DNA of 64,000 nucleotides from Melanocharis versteri (GCA_013397845.1 VZTG01004479.1:959138-1023137), one strand, 5' to 3'. Positions 29,598 through 42,518 are shown, counted from the first letter of the stretch. Made by a program: numbers and translations. Notes: generated by a model not told the origin, from the letters alone.

Positions 29598-31495
29598 TGT
29601 ATGGGGTTTGCTGTGGCCAGGTTTTGGGGGCTGGGGGTCGCTACAGGGTTGGCTTCTGTAAGAAGCTGCCAGAAATTTCCCCATGTCTGGCAGAGCCAAT
29701 GCCAGCCAGCTCCAGGACGGACCCGCTGCTGGCCAAGGCTGAGTCCATCGGCGATGGCTGTAACACCTCTGTGATAACATATTTAAGAAGAAAAAAGTTA
29801 TTGTTTATATATAACACATCTCTGTGTCCAGAGAAGAGCAGAGTGAGAAAATGTGAGAGGAATAAACTCTGCAGACACCGAGGTCAGTGGAGCAGGTGGG
29901 ACAGGAGATGCTCCAGCTGCCAGAGCTGAGATTCCCCTGCAGCCCATGGTGAAGACAATGGTGAGACAGGCTGTGCTCCTGCGGTCCGTGGGGGACCACA
30001 GGAATGCAGAGATCCTTCTGCAGCCCGTGGAGGAGACCCACACTGGAGCAGGTGGATGCCCAAGAGAGGACTGTGGGAAGCCCACATTTCAGCAGGCTGG
30101 CAAGGACCTGCAGGCCTGTGGAGGGAGTGTTGCCTGTTTTAGGAGCTCTCCAAACACAGACACAGAGTCTGGTTTAGAAAGGAGACATTGTTTATTCTGC
30201 ACAGGGTGCAAGGTGGAGGTTTCCACAAATCAAGCACATCAACTATCAAAACTTTTTACTGTTTATGTATTTTACCAAACAAAGGCAATAATGTTTATTG
30301 GCTATAAATTACATCGTTCTCTTATTAATTAATATTCTATCTTCTATTGGTTAATGATTCTCTTGCTTCTCATGCTAATTAGTCCACATGCTCAGTCATT
30401 CTCTTGAGTGAGTGGGTTTCCTGGGTTAGTGGTCTGTGAGCCGGTGGCTGCAGATTTCCCCCTGCTGGAATTACCTTTTACCCAGTTGGAGCTGATTCAG
30501 CACAGTTGCTGAATTGGTTTTATTAGTTTCTTCCTTATCTTGGATGTTCTGCCAAATGTCCTTGTGGCCCATAAATTGTGCATTCTTTGTGGTTTACTCT
30601 TCTTCCCAAGTTTTGTTTAACGTCCCTTTAGGTCTGAGATCATTAGAGCATGTCAAGCCCTAAACCGTAACAAGGTGAACAAGTAATTTGCCTTTCTAAC
30701 ACCTGGACATCACTTCGAGCTTGCTTGTTGGCTGCTATCTGTTTCACAGATTAAATCTTTGTTGTTGATTAGGCTTGAAAGTATACAAAGATCAAACATC
30801 AAGGAACATTCTTTCTTAAGAAAATTTTTACATATGCCACCTTTTGCAAGAATAAGGCAGTACCCTGTTTCATAACCCCTTCTCATTTCCTCTAATTCTC
30901 TGGGCAAATTGTTAACTTTTTTGGTGACTCTTGAGATGCCAGCATCAAGAGGAGCCCCTGCTGGAGCAGGTTTCCTGTTAGGGCCTGTGACCCTGTGGGG
31001 GATCCACACTGGAGCGGGCTGTTCTTTAAGGACTGCACCCCGTGGGAAAGTACCCACATTAGAGCAGCTCATGAAGAACTGTTTCCCGTGGGAGGAACCC
31101 CACGCTGGAGCAGGGGAAGGACTCCTCTCCTTGAGCAGTGGCAGGAACTGACCGTAACCCCTATTCCCTGTCTCCCTGGGCCATGGCAGGGATTATGAGG
31201 GGGGGAGGAGATAGAACCCCGAGGAGGGAGGGAGGATGGGGGAAAGGTGTTTTTAAGATTTGTTTATTCTCATTATCGTTTTCTGCTTTTGATTGGTAAT
31301 AAAATCAATTAATATCCACAAGCTGAGTCTGTTTTGTCTGTGACAGTGTTTGGTGAGTGACCTTTCCCTATCCTTATCTCAACTCATGAACTTTTTATTA
31401 TATTTTTTCCCCTCCCCTGTCCTGTTGCAAAGGAGAGTAGAGTGATAGAGCACTTTGGTGGGTACCTGGCATGCAGCCAGGGCCGACCCACAACA
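29598..31495 (+). mobile_element. Solo LTR of an avian endogenous retrovirus, interrupted by a second insertion
   Basis: Starts TGTATGGGGTTTGCTGTGGC and ends GCCGACCCACAACA. The outer flanks carry the short direct repeat AGTA, or AAGTA if the ambiguous base is counted (29593-29597 and 31495-31499), as expected for a target duplication. Inside are the 5' block (gaagctgccagaaatttccc, then gctgctggccaaggctgagt), several degenerate copies of a motif with cccgtggg and cactggagcag, and near the right end aagatttgtttattctcatt with ggtaataaaatcaatt holding a poly(A) signal. I recall this text as a widespread bird ERV LTR. The 30.13-30.95 kb part does not belong and is a nested insertion. No retroviral gene is present. 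Confidence 0.8.
30128..30946 (-). mobile_element. Insertion nested inside the solo LTR
   Basis: About 820 bp of AT-rich sequence that breaks the LTR between gcctgtggagggag on the left and agaggagcccctgctggagc on the right. It begins TGTTGCCTG. Within it the plus strand has tgtttattct and ttggttttat, which read as poly(A)-like signals on the minus strand, so a minus-strand LTR is possible. I cannot name the family, and no clean target duplication is visible. A minus-strand open frame (30710-31072) crosses its right border into the older LTR, so it is not a real gene. Confidence 0.5.
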
Positions 31496-32002
31496 AGTAA
31501 AAAGCAGGAAGGTGTCAGGGAGATCACGATACCTACATTTTGTTTGCCGCAATTAAGAGTCTGGGAGGGAAAGACCTATGCACTGCTCTTATGAAGTTCA
31601 TGGATAGATGTAAGGAAGATACCAGATTAGCTAAAAACAGCCAAGGAAGCATCATTTGATGGTGACAAATGAGTCTGAGTCCTGATTTTTGTATTTGTTA
31701 CCAATGATTTCTTTTGTATTTACAGGGAAAGGAAATTTGATCATAGACCTCTCTATTATTTCTTCTCAAGTGCTGAGATGAGGTTAAATTCTCAGCTCTG
31801 AAATGGCTAGACAACCTGAAGTCTTGATGGTTTTAATGATGATGATATATTCTACACCTGACTGTAGCTGTGGTACACTTACATAAGCATTCTGTATTTA
31901 TTTTACTATCCTCTACAAATTCTTCCTCTTGAGGAAGACCTGCTTTGGAGAACAGAAATAATTTAGGTTGAGATGTTGTCTCATAAGTGTTATTTCATTG
32001 CA

Positions 32003-32230
32003 GAAATTTAGAGCTGAAATTCACTACCACAATCCATGATTATCCAGACTTCTCACATTCTGCAAATTGCCCAGGATCTGAAGACTGGCTAGACAAAAGA
32101 TTAAAAATAGCAGGTGATTACTTAATTCTTGGAATACATTCTTTTATTGAACGACTATCAAGGGAAAACAGCCTTTATTCTTTTTAAAAGTACAAACAGT
32201 TACAAATAAAGAATTTTATTCTAAAATAGA
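32003..32230 (+). other. Candidate terminal exon of an unknown plus-strand gene (C)
   Basis: Good acceptor (gtgttatttcattgcag), then an open frame of about 60 codons (LELKFTTTIHDYPDF, then CPGSEDWLDKRLKIAGDYLI) ending TTTTAA at 32185-32187, and a poly(A) signal AATAAA at 32205-32210 only about 18 bp later. Acceptor, frame, stop and poly(A) signal in that order is what a last exon looks like. I do not recognise the peptide. It could also be a lncRNA end or chance in AT-rich DNA. Confidence 0.3.
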
Positions 32231-32416
32231 TAGTTTTTAAACTAGAAGTGTGGAAAATTATTCCTATTAACAAGTCTGTTCAGACATTTTTCTTTTCTCT
32301 AAGGTATGATTGTAATAGTTGAGAAGAAGGTTCTAATGTGCAGCTATAAGACCACAGTATTAGAACAGTGCACTGGGGATCATCTCTATGGTATAATTTA
32401 AAAGGGGGATAGAAAA

Positions 32417-32608
32417 ATGCCAGTACCTGAGATTGGTATTTTAAATACATTAATTGTGTTACTTACAACTCTGTTTGCTGTATCACTTACAATGAAAAAT
32501 ACGGTTACTGTATTTGTTTTAAGTGCTGCATTTATTTTGTTGATCTACATCTTATTTATGAGTACCAAAATATTAATCAGATGCTGTAGAGGATGTAATA
32601 TATCCTAA
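32417..32608 (+). other. Open frame with hydrophobic segments, probably chance (D)
   Basis: 63 codons from ATG with two hydrophobic stretches (TLIVLLTTLFAVSL and FVLSAAFILLIYILF). AT-rich DNA readily yields such Leu/Ile/Phe-rich frames. No splice or promoter context. Confidence 0.12.
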
Positions 32609-33180
32609 TTGACAGATCTCTTACTAGGCTGCAATTAGCTCATATGAAGATCTGAAGTCATCCTGTATCTCCATTACTTGAAAATTGGAAAAGAACTTTT
32701 CCTCTAATTTTTTGTTTCGGTACTCATGTCTGAGAGTTAACTATTCTACGAAATTCCAGCATTTTAAAACTGACTAGCTATGGAATCACTCTCAATCATC
32801 TAGGGAATGATTTAAAAATGCTCTGTTCATCCATAGGTGTTTTTAAAGACAGCATGTGAATTCGTCTACTTTGTCCTGGAAGCAGTGTACTGGACACTGA
32901 ACATAATGGCTTGGGAGGACAAGTGTTAGGAGCTAAGAATTTCTTCAATCCAGTGTTTTTTCACTAGTACTCTTGTCGAAGAAAAGATAGGTTTGAGTGG
33001 GATGGGGTTTAGCTGTAGAAATTCTGTGAATCAACTGTGGTTGATTAAAACCAGCAGAGGTGAAGTAAGCTTCTTTATCGACATGTACTGTTTATACTGT
33101 TTTTAGGAGAGTACTGTGTTTGCCAAGTTTACTTCCTCAAAATAATCTTTGGATAATTTCACCAGTGAATGCTTTCAACA

Positions 33181-33352
33181 TTCAAATTTTAGCTCTGAAA
33201 GCCCAGTTCACTCTAGTGTTAATCCTTTGCTCAGCATCATAGCTCTTTTGGCTGTGCAGACTGTGGCTGACAAGGTAGTTAATCAGCTCAAGCTAGAGTT
33301 GAACTCCAATCATCCTACTTATGGAATGATGTTTATTCCTGTCAGTAGTTGA
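33181..33352 (+). other. Open frame after a splice-acceptor-like site (E)
   Basis: ttcaacattcaaattttag followed by about 52 open codons (NPLLSIIALLAVQTVADKVV, then NQLKLELNSNHPTYG) to TGA. The hydrophobic part would form an amphipathic helix. No family recognised, and no poly(A) signal close by. Uncertain. Confidence 0.2.
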
Positions 33353-33359
33353 TATTTTC

Positions 33360-36270
33360 CTCATAGCTGTGGACCAGTTCAAAGTTTATTGATAGCTTTC
33401 CAAATTATTAATTGGGAAGAGTGTTATGTATTTGACTTTGCATAGACTAGAACAGTGACGTTTTTGTTGCCCTGTCATGGAAACTCTGGAGATGAATACT
33501 GTGCCTCCTTTCTGAGGTCCACTATATTGCTTGAATTTACAAGTATTGTTGTAAAACCAGAAATAAAAATTAACCTTTTTTGATGTCCACATTCCCTCAA
33601 AGCCTCGAAACTTCAAAATGTTAAAATCACTTTTCGCTATAGTTCCTTTGATTCTGATCACTATGGACTTAATTTTTCTTTCAATGACCCTGAATAAACA
33701 TGTGGCTTTCCACATCTCAGACTTCTCTAGCAGACTTTAATTTTAGTAGTTAAATAAACAAGATTATCCAAAACTGCTTTATGTGGTTTAAAAGCTTTTG
33801 AAAAATTTTTGAAAAATTAGAGTTTGAAAAATCTTTTTGAAAAATTACAGTTATTGCCCTGGAGACTTGACCTGTTGTAGGGTTTTTGGATTTTGCTTGT
33901 TTGTTTGTTTGTTTTGGGTTTTGTGTGTGTGTGTTTGTTTTGTTGGTTTTTTAAATTTTATTTCATGGAATAAGGTAGATCATCAGGGAGATGCAGTGTA
34001 AATTTCTTCATGCCTTGCTGCCACTTTGATTAAATTGTACACTGTGGGGGCTGAGTAAGCAGAGCATGTTCTGAGGTCTGATTCTTTATATTGTCTCAGC
34101 AGCCTGCCAACGTGGTTACTTGTAATGGCTAAGGTGGTGGCTGCAATGATGTCTCCCTCCTCTAAGTTATGAAAAGGAAAAATACCATTTCATTCCATTC
34201 CATTTCATTTCATTCGGAGTACCAACCACCAGTAGTCTACTGGTAATCTGAGGCAAAGATATCCAAGGAGAAAGATTGCCTCCTTCATCCTGGTTCTCTG
34301 GGGGACAACCTTGTGGCTGGGGAAGCTGAGGCTTTTGTCCATATTCTGCCACTGGCCAAAACTGTCTCATTTCCCTCTGTCTCAGCTTCCTGTACTATAA
34401 TGTATGAAAAATGACGTTGACTTTCTCTGCAGAATATTTTGAGCACTGTTCTTGCAAGAGATGTGGGCTGATTTTCTTGATTGTTTTCTTGATTTTCTTA
34501 TCTGTTGTTGTTTCTTGATTTATTACAAATTAAAATGAAAGTTTGGAATTGATTTCACTTCTGAAGCAGTTGTAAGTGAAAAATTACCACTAGATGGAGT
34601 CAATGATTTTCTAAATTATTCTTCATAGCTTAATATAATAGAGTAGCAAAATTATTATGATCACTGAGTTAAGTGGAATATGATAATTTAAGTAGCTCAC
34701 CTGTATCCTGTTATAATTGCATTATCTGTTCTTTGAACTTTACAATTCTATGATTTTTCACTTCATCTAAAAAGATTTTTTACAATTTGATGCTGAATAA
34801 CAATATCTTAATAGAATTCTTTATCAGACTTACAACATCCTGTATCAATGCTCCCTTTCCCTATTCACGTCTCTAAGTTGTTCTTATGGTTCTCTTCAAT
34901 CCTGTCATTTCACAGGGTAAGTTCAATTCTAGTGATTTCATCCTTTTTATTAATTAGAAATTGATAAGTAGGGTGAATTGCCAGACATAATTTTTAGTTC
35001 ATGTTTACCTAAAAAGACTGTTATGCATTGTTCTGAAAAGCAGCTTGGATGTCATCAACAATCATGAAATGCCAGTTGTTAAGAGTAAGCTGTGCTAAAT
35101 TTACAAGCACAAAGATTATTCTGTTTGGACCTGCAAACTTCACCTTAGACCAGGATTATTGCAATATTTTTTTCATGTTGCATTACTTAGTACGGTCTAG
35201 CTTCCTTATCTGAAGATAGCTAGCCAGTCAAAAATGTCATTCACATTTATTCTGTAAAACAAAACTTGTTTTCACTAAAGAGTTGTCCAGATGGGCCAGC
35301 TTTCTTCCAATGGGACATTACTAATGTGTTCTCTCTGAAATTGTGCAGGATACACAACCATTCTCAACTTCATTTTCTGATTATTTTGTCCTGCAGTCAG
35401 ACTCACTGTGATTGCCTTTTGTACAAAATGAAAATAGGAGGTAAAATTTCCCTTCACTATTGGACTACTAGTAACAGGCAGATTTTTAGTAACTTGTTGA
35501 AGAAACAATTCCTTGCAAAACAAATACACAGCAGTACTTAATAGGAACTCTTTCACCTTTTAGTGAATATGATCACTAGTTCAGAACTCTTTTACCAGCA
35601 CTGAATCTCATCTAATACAGATCTTACCCTATTTTGTTTCTTCTGATAATAGCAAGGAAAAAAGTAATACAAATAAAAATTTCACTGTACAATTAATGTT
35701 TCTGTTACTAGGCAAATTAGTTAATGCCTTCAGTGTATTACTTTTACCCAGCTTCCAAGAATATTAATTTATGCGAATAAAGGAAATATTAATGATACTG
35801 AAAATAGGAGATAAAAATTTTGGATATGTATAATTTATAGTGAAAACCCCACACAAACAGTAATGTATGTGTTATTTAAGTACTATAGGAAAAACAATGA
35901 GAAAAGGATGATTTTAAAATCTATTGCTGGCTGTTAAAAATCAAAATTTTAGAATTTAAAGAAAGCAGATAGCTTGCATCTTTTTAAAAAATTATCCTCA
36001 TCATAAAGTGATATTGGAAAGAAATAAAGGAATTTATCTGAATCCCTTAGTTGATTGCTTCTCAGCATCTTGAGTTTAGTGAAAAACATAGAACTGATGA
36101 GCAAGAAAAGAAAAACAGACTTTTTTGATTCCAAACCTGTGCTTTGTTATATTTCTAAAACCTGACACAAATAGTCATATTCAAACCTAGCTATAGGTAG
36201 CTTTTTCTATTCATGTTGCTGAAAGCCAGACTGAGAATTTACCTAAATTCTCTAAATTCTGCTAATTATT
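33360..36270. other. Intergenic, no gene recognised
   Basis: AT-rich unique-looking sequence. Contains degenerate direct repeats of ttttgaaaaatt near 33.79-33.85 kb, GT-rich text at 33.9 kb and a small pentanucleotide repeat at 34.18 kb. No exon or RNA gene seen. Confidence 0.5.
34184..34215 (+). repeat. CATTC/CATTT pentanucleotide microsatellite
   Basis: ccatttcattccattccatt then tcatttcattc, six imperfect pentamers. Confidence 0.9.
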
Positions 36271-36277
36271 TTTCATA

Positions 36278-36920
36278 GAATTATAGAGTATCCTGAGTGG
36301 AAATGGACCTACACGGATCATCGACTCCAGCTCCTGGCCCTGCACAGGACAGCCCCAAGACCCTATTCCTGAGAGCAGTTTTCAAACGCTTCTTGAGCTC
36401 TGTCAGGCTTGTGCTGTGACCACTGCCCTGGGGAGCTGTTCCAGTGCCCAACCTCCTCCCGGGTGAAGAACCTTTTCCTCCTATCCAACCCAACCCTCCC
36501 CTGACACAGCTTCAGGCCATTCCCTTGGGTCCTGTCACTGTCACCACAGGGAAGAGATCAGTGCCTGCCCCTCCTCTTCCCCTCACAAGACAGGTGTAAC
36601 TGCAATGAGGTCTCCCCTCAGTCTCCTCTTCTCCAGGCTGAACAGATCAACTGACTCAGCTGCTCCTCATTCGTCTTCCCCCCCAGGCCATTCACCATCT
36701 TCACTGCCCTCCTTGTTAGAGAGCGTTAGACGCTCTCTAACAGCTTTGCATCCTTCTTATTTTGCAAAACTGTCCCCAGCACTCGAGGTGAGGCTGCCCC
36801 AGTGCAGAGCAGAGCGGGACAATCCTCTCCCTTGCCCAGCTGGTGATGCTGTGCCTGATGCCCCTAGGACATGCTTGGCCCTCCTGGCTGCCAGGGCACT
36901 GCTGACTCAGATTCATTTTT
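36278..36920 (-). repeat. CR1 LINE fragment
   Basis: Reverse-complemented CR1 with its 3' end at the left (catagaattatagagtatcc) and standard 3' ORF2 text to the right (ctcctcttctccaggctgaa, then ggctgccagggcactgctga). Contains an extra perfect hairpin at 36715-36741. Confidence 0.93.
36715..36741. repeat. Perfect 12-bp hairpin inside CR1
   Basis: GTTAGAGAGCGT, then TAG, then ACGCTCTCTAAC. The right arm belongs to the CR1 sequence, while the left arm is extra compared with related CR1 copies, so it looks like an inverted templated insertion. Confidence 0.9.
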
Positions 36921-39900
36921 GGTTAAGTATTGTTGAAAACACAATTATTTTGCAGACTAAATTCATGTTCTTTTAATCAACTACTGCTGCAGGGCTATAG
37001 GCTTAAAAATACGAAGTACAATTGCTTTCACTCAATGTAGCAAAGACTTTAATAGTTTGTGGTATCTTTTCACACCTAAACAAGTAAATGGGTTTATAAA
37101 ACTGTGTTGAATAAAGGTCACACATTAACAAATGAAATGGAACACACTATATAAGCTTAATTTTGTTAAGTTTACAAAGATTATTTTTAAACCATATGTA
37201 GGCTCAGAGTCAGCTATATTGTGCATCTGATGATATAGTCATCTCTTGGAATAATTTGTTTCATTATCCAATCAATTACAGAATTATACTGTATGGATTT
37301 GACGTGTTTGTTTTACGCATTCATAGCTGTTATCAAGAACTTTAATGGCTTACTAACCCCCACCTGTGAATAAAGCTTTTTCTTTTGTAAAGCTGGAAGG
37401 ATGTAGCAGAATAGAAGCAAGAAGAATTTTTACACCTCCTCTTGTCAGTCTGAATGATTCACTAGTCATGGTAGGCTCTATGCTCTATATCAATACAATT
37501 AAATAATCAGTACCTGTAAGTTAAATCACTTCTTACACCCACTAGTAAAAATATGACAATAAAGCTATTCCCACTATAGTTTTTTCTCTTTTCATTGAAA
37601 GTACTTGCATATAGTTTAGAGACTAGCGCTACAAGACATAAAAAGATACCTAAAACTTCTTCTCTGTAGCTAATAAACTAAACAGAAGAAAAGATACATT
37701 TCTGTAGAAGTGCAGTATGTAATTTTTACAGGGACAATACACTGAGAGATGGTAAAGTATCTTTTGTTTATTTAATTGTAGGCCCGGTAAATGGCATTAG
37801 AATTCTAGACAAGTGGTATTTTGGACTTGAGAATTAACTGTGTGGTGCAGTAGTTATAAAATGAACAGGTAAAACATTCTTTTTTAAAAGTGAAGTATTG
37901 ATTTAAAACTTAAAATAATTCAGTAGGAATAAGGTGCGCTTTTTTTCTGTGAGATGCCTGGCTAAATCTTCTAATAGCCTGCATTGAGTCTTGACAGCTC
38001 AAAAGCTCTGCTAAATCCATATAAATCCATATAAAACCCTATATTAGATTTCCTTTAGAAACACAGGGACCCATAAAAGTTTTTTGTCTAAAATGAAGTT
38101 GTTACCAATGTCGTTGCTATAAAGTGAAAAATAACTATGATTAATAAAAGTTAGTGTCTCTGAACGCTTGACTTTCTCAATCTACTCTCAGCTATATTCA
38201 GGCACCTTGAGAAGTCCAGCTCACTGTCTTTTAAATTTAACAGTGCCTTAAAGAAATAGTGAGAAGACAATAAGGTTAAGCTCTATGGGTTTATGTTCTA
38301 CAAAGATTCATGCTCTAGTGGTGGCTCTAGCTCTCCGACCTTGGGCTGTCTACAGATAAAAGATAACTCCTACCTTTTGTTGTGTTTGAGTAATGAGTAC
38401 CTAAATAATGTGGTTGAGCCCTTTTGATACCATCAGCACCAGTTTATGAAATGAGGCATTTCAGGGAAACTCTTAAGTATGAAATTTAGATGTTCAATCT
38501 AGACAGATAGTACAACTAAGCATTAGTATTTTGACGCTGCATGTGGCATTCAACACACATAAAAGGTGATTATATATGTTATATGTTGTGTTTTGGTAAC
38601 TTACATTGTCATTTTAGTGGAGGGAGGATAGTGAAAGCTTTAAAGTGATGCAATTGGCCAAAAGCCAGCAGAGGCTAGAAGAGGAAGAATTTCAAGGTAT
38701 CTTTTTGTAGTAACGTTTCATTTTGCCTTGTATATTCTTATATATAACCCTGTCACCCCGGAACCCTTTTAGTATGAGAAAATATTGAAAGTCTTCTTTA
38801 GGGAAAATATTATCTTTTGGCTTTTTAGAGATTCTGTCCCTTTGCCAGGTTTAGACTGAGCATGAATGGCTAATTAAAAAGCAGATGAGCTTCTGTCTCA
38901 TTTTTCAGTTTCTCAAGCAGGGAAAGTATTATATGAAGAAGTTACAGAGCAGAGCAACAAATTTTGAGGAATACATCTTGACAGACTCATTTTGTTGGCT
39001 TGCAGTGAAATGGACTGCAGACTTCATGTACTGAAATCTGAAAATAAACATAATTTGGCATTTATCCATGAAACTTAGGAAAGTTACCTTTATTTGATAG
39101 TATTATGCGATGCTATTTTAGAATGCACAATATGTCTTCACTATGATAGAGTCATGGGAAGAGAGGTGGAAAAACTGGAGGTTTTTGGGACAGACAGTGT
39201 TGTAAGCATTGATACGTTATAGGATGTACTTGGCTGCAGGAAGCTTTTGTTTTTGGATGGACATGTAGAGCAAAAGCAGAATTTTGTGCTGATGTTAAAA
39301 CTGGCACTTTTACTACAGAGTTCACAGCTAATCTTAAGTGAATAGGGCAGAGTTAACAGATCTGATAGATTACTGCTGGAGGATGTCTGCAGAGCAGCCA
39401 GATAGTGCAGCGTGGGTTACTCCAAGACTGCAAAGAGCGCCTCCTGCCCTGCCCCCTCACATTTTCTGAAGTGCAATTCTGTTATGTGTCTTTTAGTGAA
39501 ATATAGGAATCAACCAGCCTGCATCCTTGATGCTTCCTGAGACTCTTCTATGGACCAGGCTATTCACATATATGCTGAAGGTCTTCAGCATGCCCTGAGT
39601 CCATCCTAAGCCCTTTGGGTCCTGTGAAATACCATGCAAATACAGGTATGCCCAAGTGGCCTTTATTCCTCTATAAATGGATGTATGGTATTGTTCTGTA
39701 GTAGAGTTCAGTGCAGGGATGGTAGAAAGGATCAGAGAAGAGGAGAATGCTAAGAATTTTTGGTCTTGTCTATCCCAAAAGATACCTGGTGGTATTTCAG
39801 AGATCTCTCAGCTGAGTTTATCAGCTGTGCTTCCAGACTGGCACGGAGATTCACAGGTGCTTCATGTCATCTGCTGTGACTGACCATACAAATTGGGATA

Positions 39901-42515
39901 AAAGGTCTTGTGATAAGCACACTCATGACAAAGTGAGGGATGGCCTGGGGTGCCACAGATAAGGCTAATGTCTGACTTCTACTTTTTTCGTTGGTTCTTT
40001 TCTTTTTTTTGGGTGTGTGTGTGTAGAAAAGTGCTTTTCCCAAAATTGATACTGATGGTAGGCTACCCTTTGAAACCCCCTGAGAGAAGTGAGGAAAAAG
40101 AAATCCGCCCAGTTTGTCAGCTATTACCTTGCAAAATGGCTTAACGGATACAAATCGTACTTGAAATATGTTCAATTAACCATGACTAATAATGTCTATG
40201 TGGTTGGGTCAGGTCTTAGATATGAGAGACTGTTAAAACAGGTTATGTGGACATGCTGGCAAAATGTGCTAGAGCGGGGGCTCCGGAGGGCTGGGGCAGG
40301 GGGCAGAGGCTGTGGGAGGTGTGGTGGCAGCTATATGGGAGCCATTCAGGCCGTGCGTAGACAAGTGTGGCAGGCCTGCCTGCAGGCCTGAGCGTACATT
40401 GTTGATGAGTTTGTGACAATACTGAGTTCTGCCTCCGTGCCCGGCAGGTATGTTACAGCTGTGACAGCACGGCTGCTCCAGGGAACCAGCCCTAAAAACG
40501 TGGAAGATAATGGACTGTAATTGGTGAGTTTTGTGAGTGCTGGGTAAATGGCAGTGAGTATTTGTTTTCTTTACATAGGTAGATGTCTGTAATGTCCCAT
40601 TTCCCAGAGTGGCTTGAATTGAATTTTGGTCTTGGGACAGTTTTTTTGAACATTTGTCGTGACTTTTCCAGCATTAGCATAAGCAGCTTTTACATCAGAA
40701 TGTGACTCATATCAATAATTAGATCCTTACTCACACAGCTTAGTGAATACTCTCCTTGTAATATTTAAGTCAACTGTTTCCTTTCTGAGACAGAAAAAGT
40801 ACTTTGAAGAGTTCTGCTGTGTGAATTCTGATTCTGTTTTGCAGATATTTTAAGTAATTCCTCCACTTTATTTACATATCAGGTATTTTTCCTGATGATT
40901 GTCAAACTTGAGGAATGTCCTTATATGTTTGAGACATATTTTGTATGTATCTCTTTGTCTTTTTATTTAACTGAACTGTTTACTCAACACTTGATATAAA
41001 TAAAAGGATACAAATGAAGTTTTAGCTGAAGTGCTGATTGATGCGTTTTCCAGAAGAAAGACATCAATGGCATTATATATGTTTTTAAGATGCACAACAC
41101 TGGTGATATTTATGAACACATGGTAGGTGTGCATAAATCAGTATGTTTGTGGCCTTTTATTGAAGAATCTGAGGTGGGTTGTCATGGTGATTAAAAGCTT
41201 CAAAATGCTATTTGTTGGTATTAGTTTGCTGGGCATAAGGGCACATTCGTTCTGTTACCCTGGAACTTTAGTTGTAAAAGGAGCTACTTTTCTACCTGTA
41301 TTGCAAGGGCTATTCTAGCAGGATAAGTAAATAAAGATCCAATGACCACATTAGACTTAAAGAAAATAAACCATTTTCTATTTTTTGATGAACATAACAG
41401 TTTTTGTTTTGAAGCCATTAAGAAGGTTGTCTTTTAACTGCGTAGTGTTTTAGGCTATTTATAAGGTAGCAGAAAATTGTCAACTTCTCCAAAACTCTCT
41501 ACCCCCCATGAAGAAAAAAAAAGTTTGGGTAACTGGTAAATGAAAGTATTTTCTTCAGATGGAAATGTTATAGAAATTAAAAGCATCAAATATGTTTTGC
41601 TGGTATTTGCCTTTACTGTACACAATAGTGTATGCTCTATATGAAAAGCTAGAAAATTTCTGCTGCATTTTCCTTAAGTAATTAGAAAAAAACACTAATA
41701 GACCAGTTAACCTCGTTAAAAGCAATGTTGTTTCCTGCATGAGGTCATTGATGTGTTGCCATTAGTATGGTTGTTTTTTACCAATTAAATCAATGAAAAT
41801 GCTGCAACAAATGCTGCATACATACACAACATCACACACACTCTGAATGAGTAATACAGTTTTCATAACAGACTTGAAGTGATGATTATTAACTAGAATT
41901 ATATATATTTATATTTAAACTGACACTACAGAATTCTTTTGAGTCTTGACAGATCTGTGGAATATTTAAATGGAGTAATTGTAGTTACTAGACCTCCTGG
42001 GATTAACCTGCTGGAAAGAAAGTGACATTTTGCAAAGAGAAAAATGAATTTATAATGTGGAAAAAAAAGTTAAAAGCGAGGTTATGGTGCGCCTGTTTAT
42101 AACCATTCAGGAGGAGAATATGTTTATATGGAGTCACTAATACACTGTAGTGATATACTTCACTTACACTTAATTACAGAGGGGCTTTGCATATATCTTA
42201 TTGGGTTCTATGTTTCCTGAAATAGGATAAGCTGTGCTGAAGGGAAACTTATCAGTTATTTTATTTTTGGTGCATTCGTGTTTAGGAGTTGATTCTCTGC
42301 TATTTGTGTTTTCAGTGGGAATAACTTTACTAAATTCAACATACTCTATGGTAATAAAGAAAAAAGACATCCAAAAGAGAAAAATACCAACCTCTCCCTC
42401 TGTGGCACAAACTACTTTGGATAAATTTTCCTTTCCCTTATAACTATTAAGCATACTCAGATTTTCAATTAGTTTTTTCAGTGGTAAACACTGCCTGCTG
42501 AGCTTTCCTGAACTG
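36921..42515. other. Intergenic, no gene recognised
   Basis: AT-rich. A slightly GC-rich patch lies at 39.4-40.45 kb with a G-rich run. The open frames here (for example 40089-40391) show no family resemblance and no splice context. Confidence 0.5.
40276..40303 (+). other. G-quadruplex-type motif
   Basis: ggggg ctccgga ggg ct gggg ca ggggg: four G-runs of at least three with loops of 7, 2 and 2. It stands out in AT-rich surroundings. Confidence 0.6.
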
Positions 42516-42518
42516 AAT

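Noticed and set aside
29562..30085. Overlapping frames on both strands at 29.6-30.1 kb
   Set aside because: They lie inside the solo LTR and follow its repeated motif.
30710..31072. 120-codon minus-strand frame
   Set aside because: Spans the border between an older LTR and the element nested in it, so it cannot be an inherited single gene.
40089..40391. 100-codon plus-strand frame near 40 kb
   Set aside because: Composition changes midway from AT-rich to GC-rich, with no recognised motif, splice site or promoter. Most likely chance.
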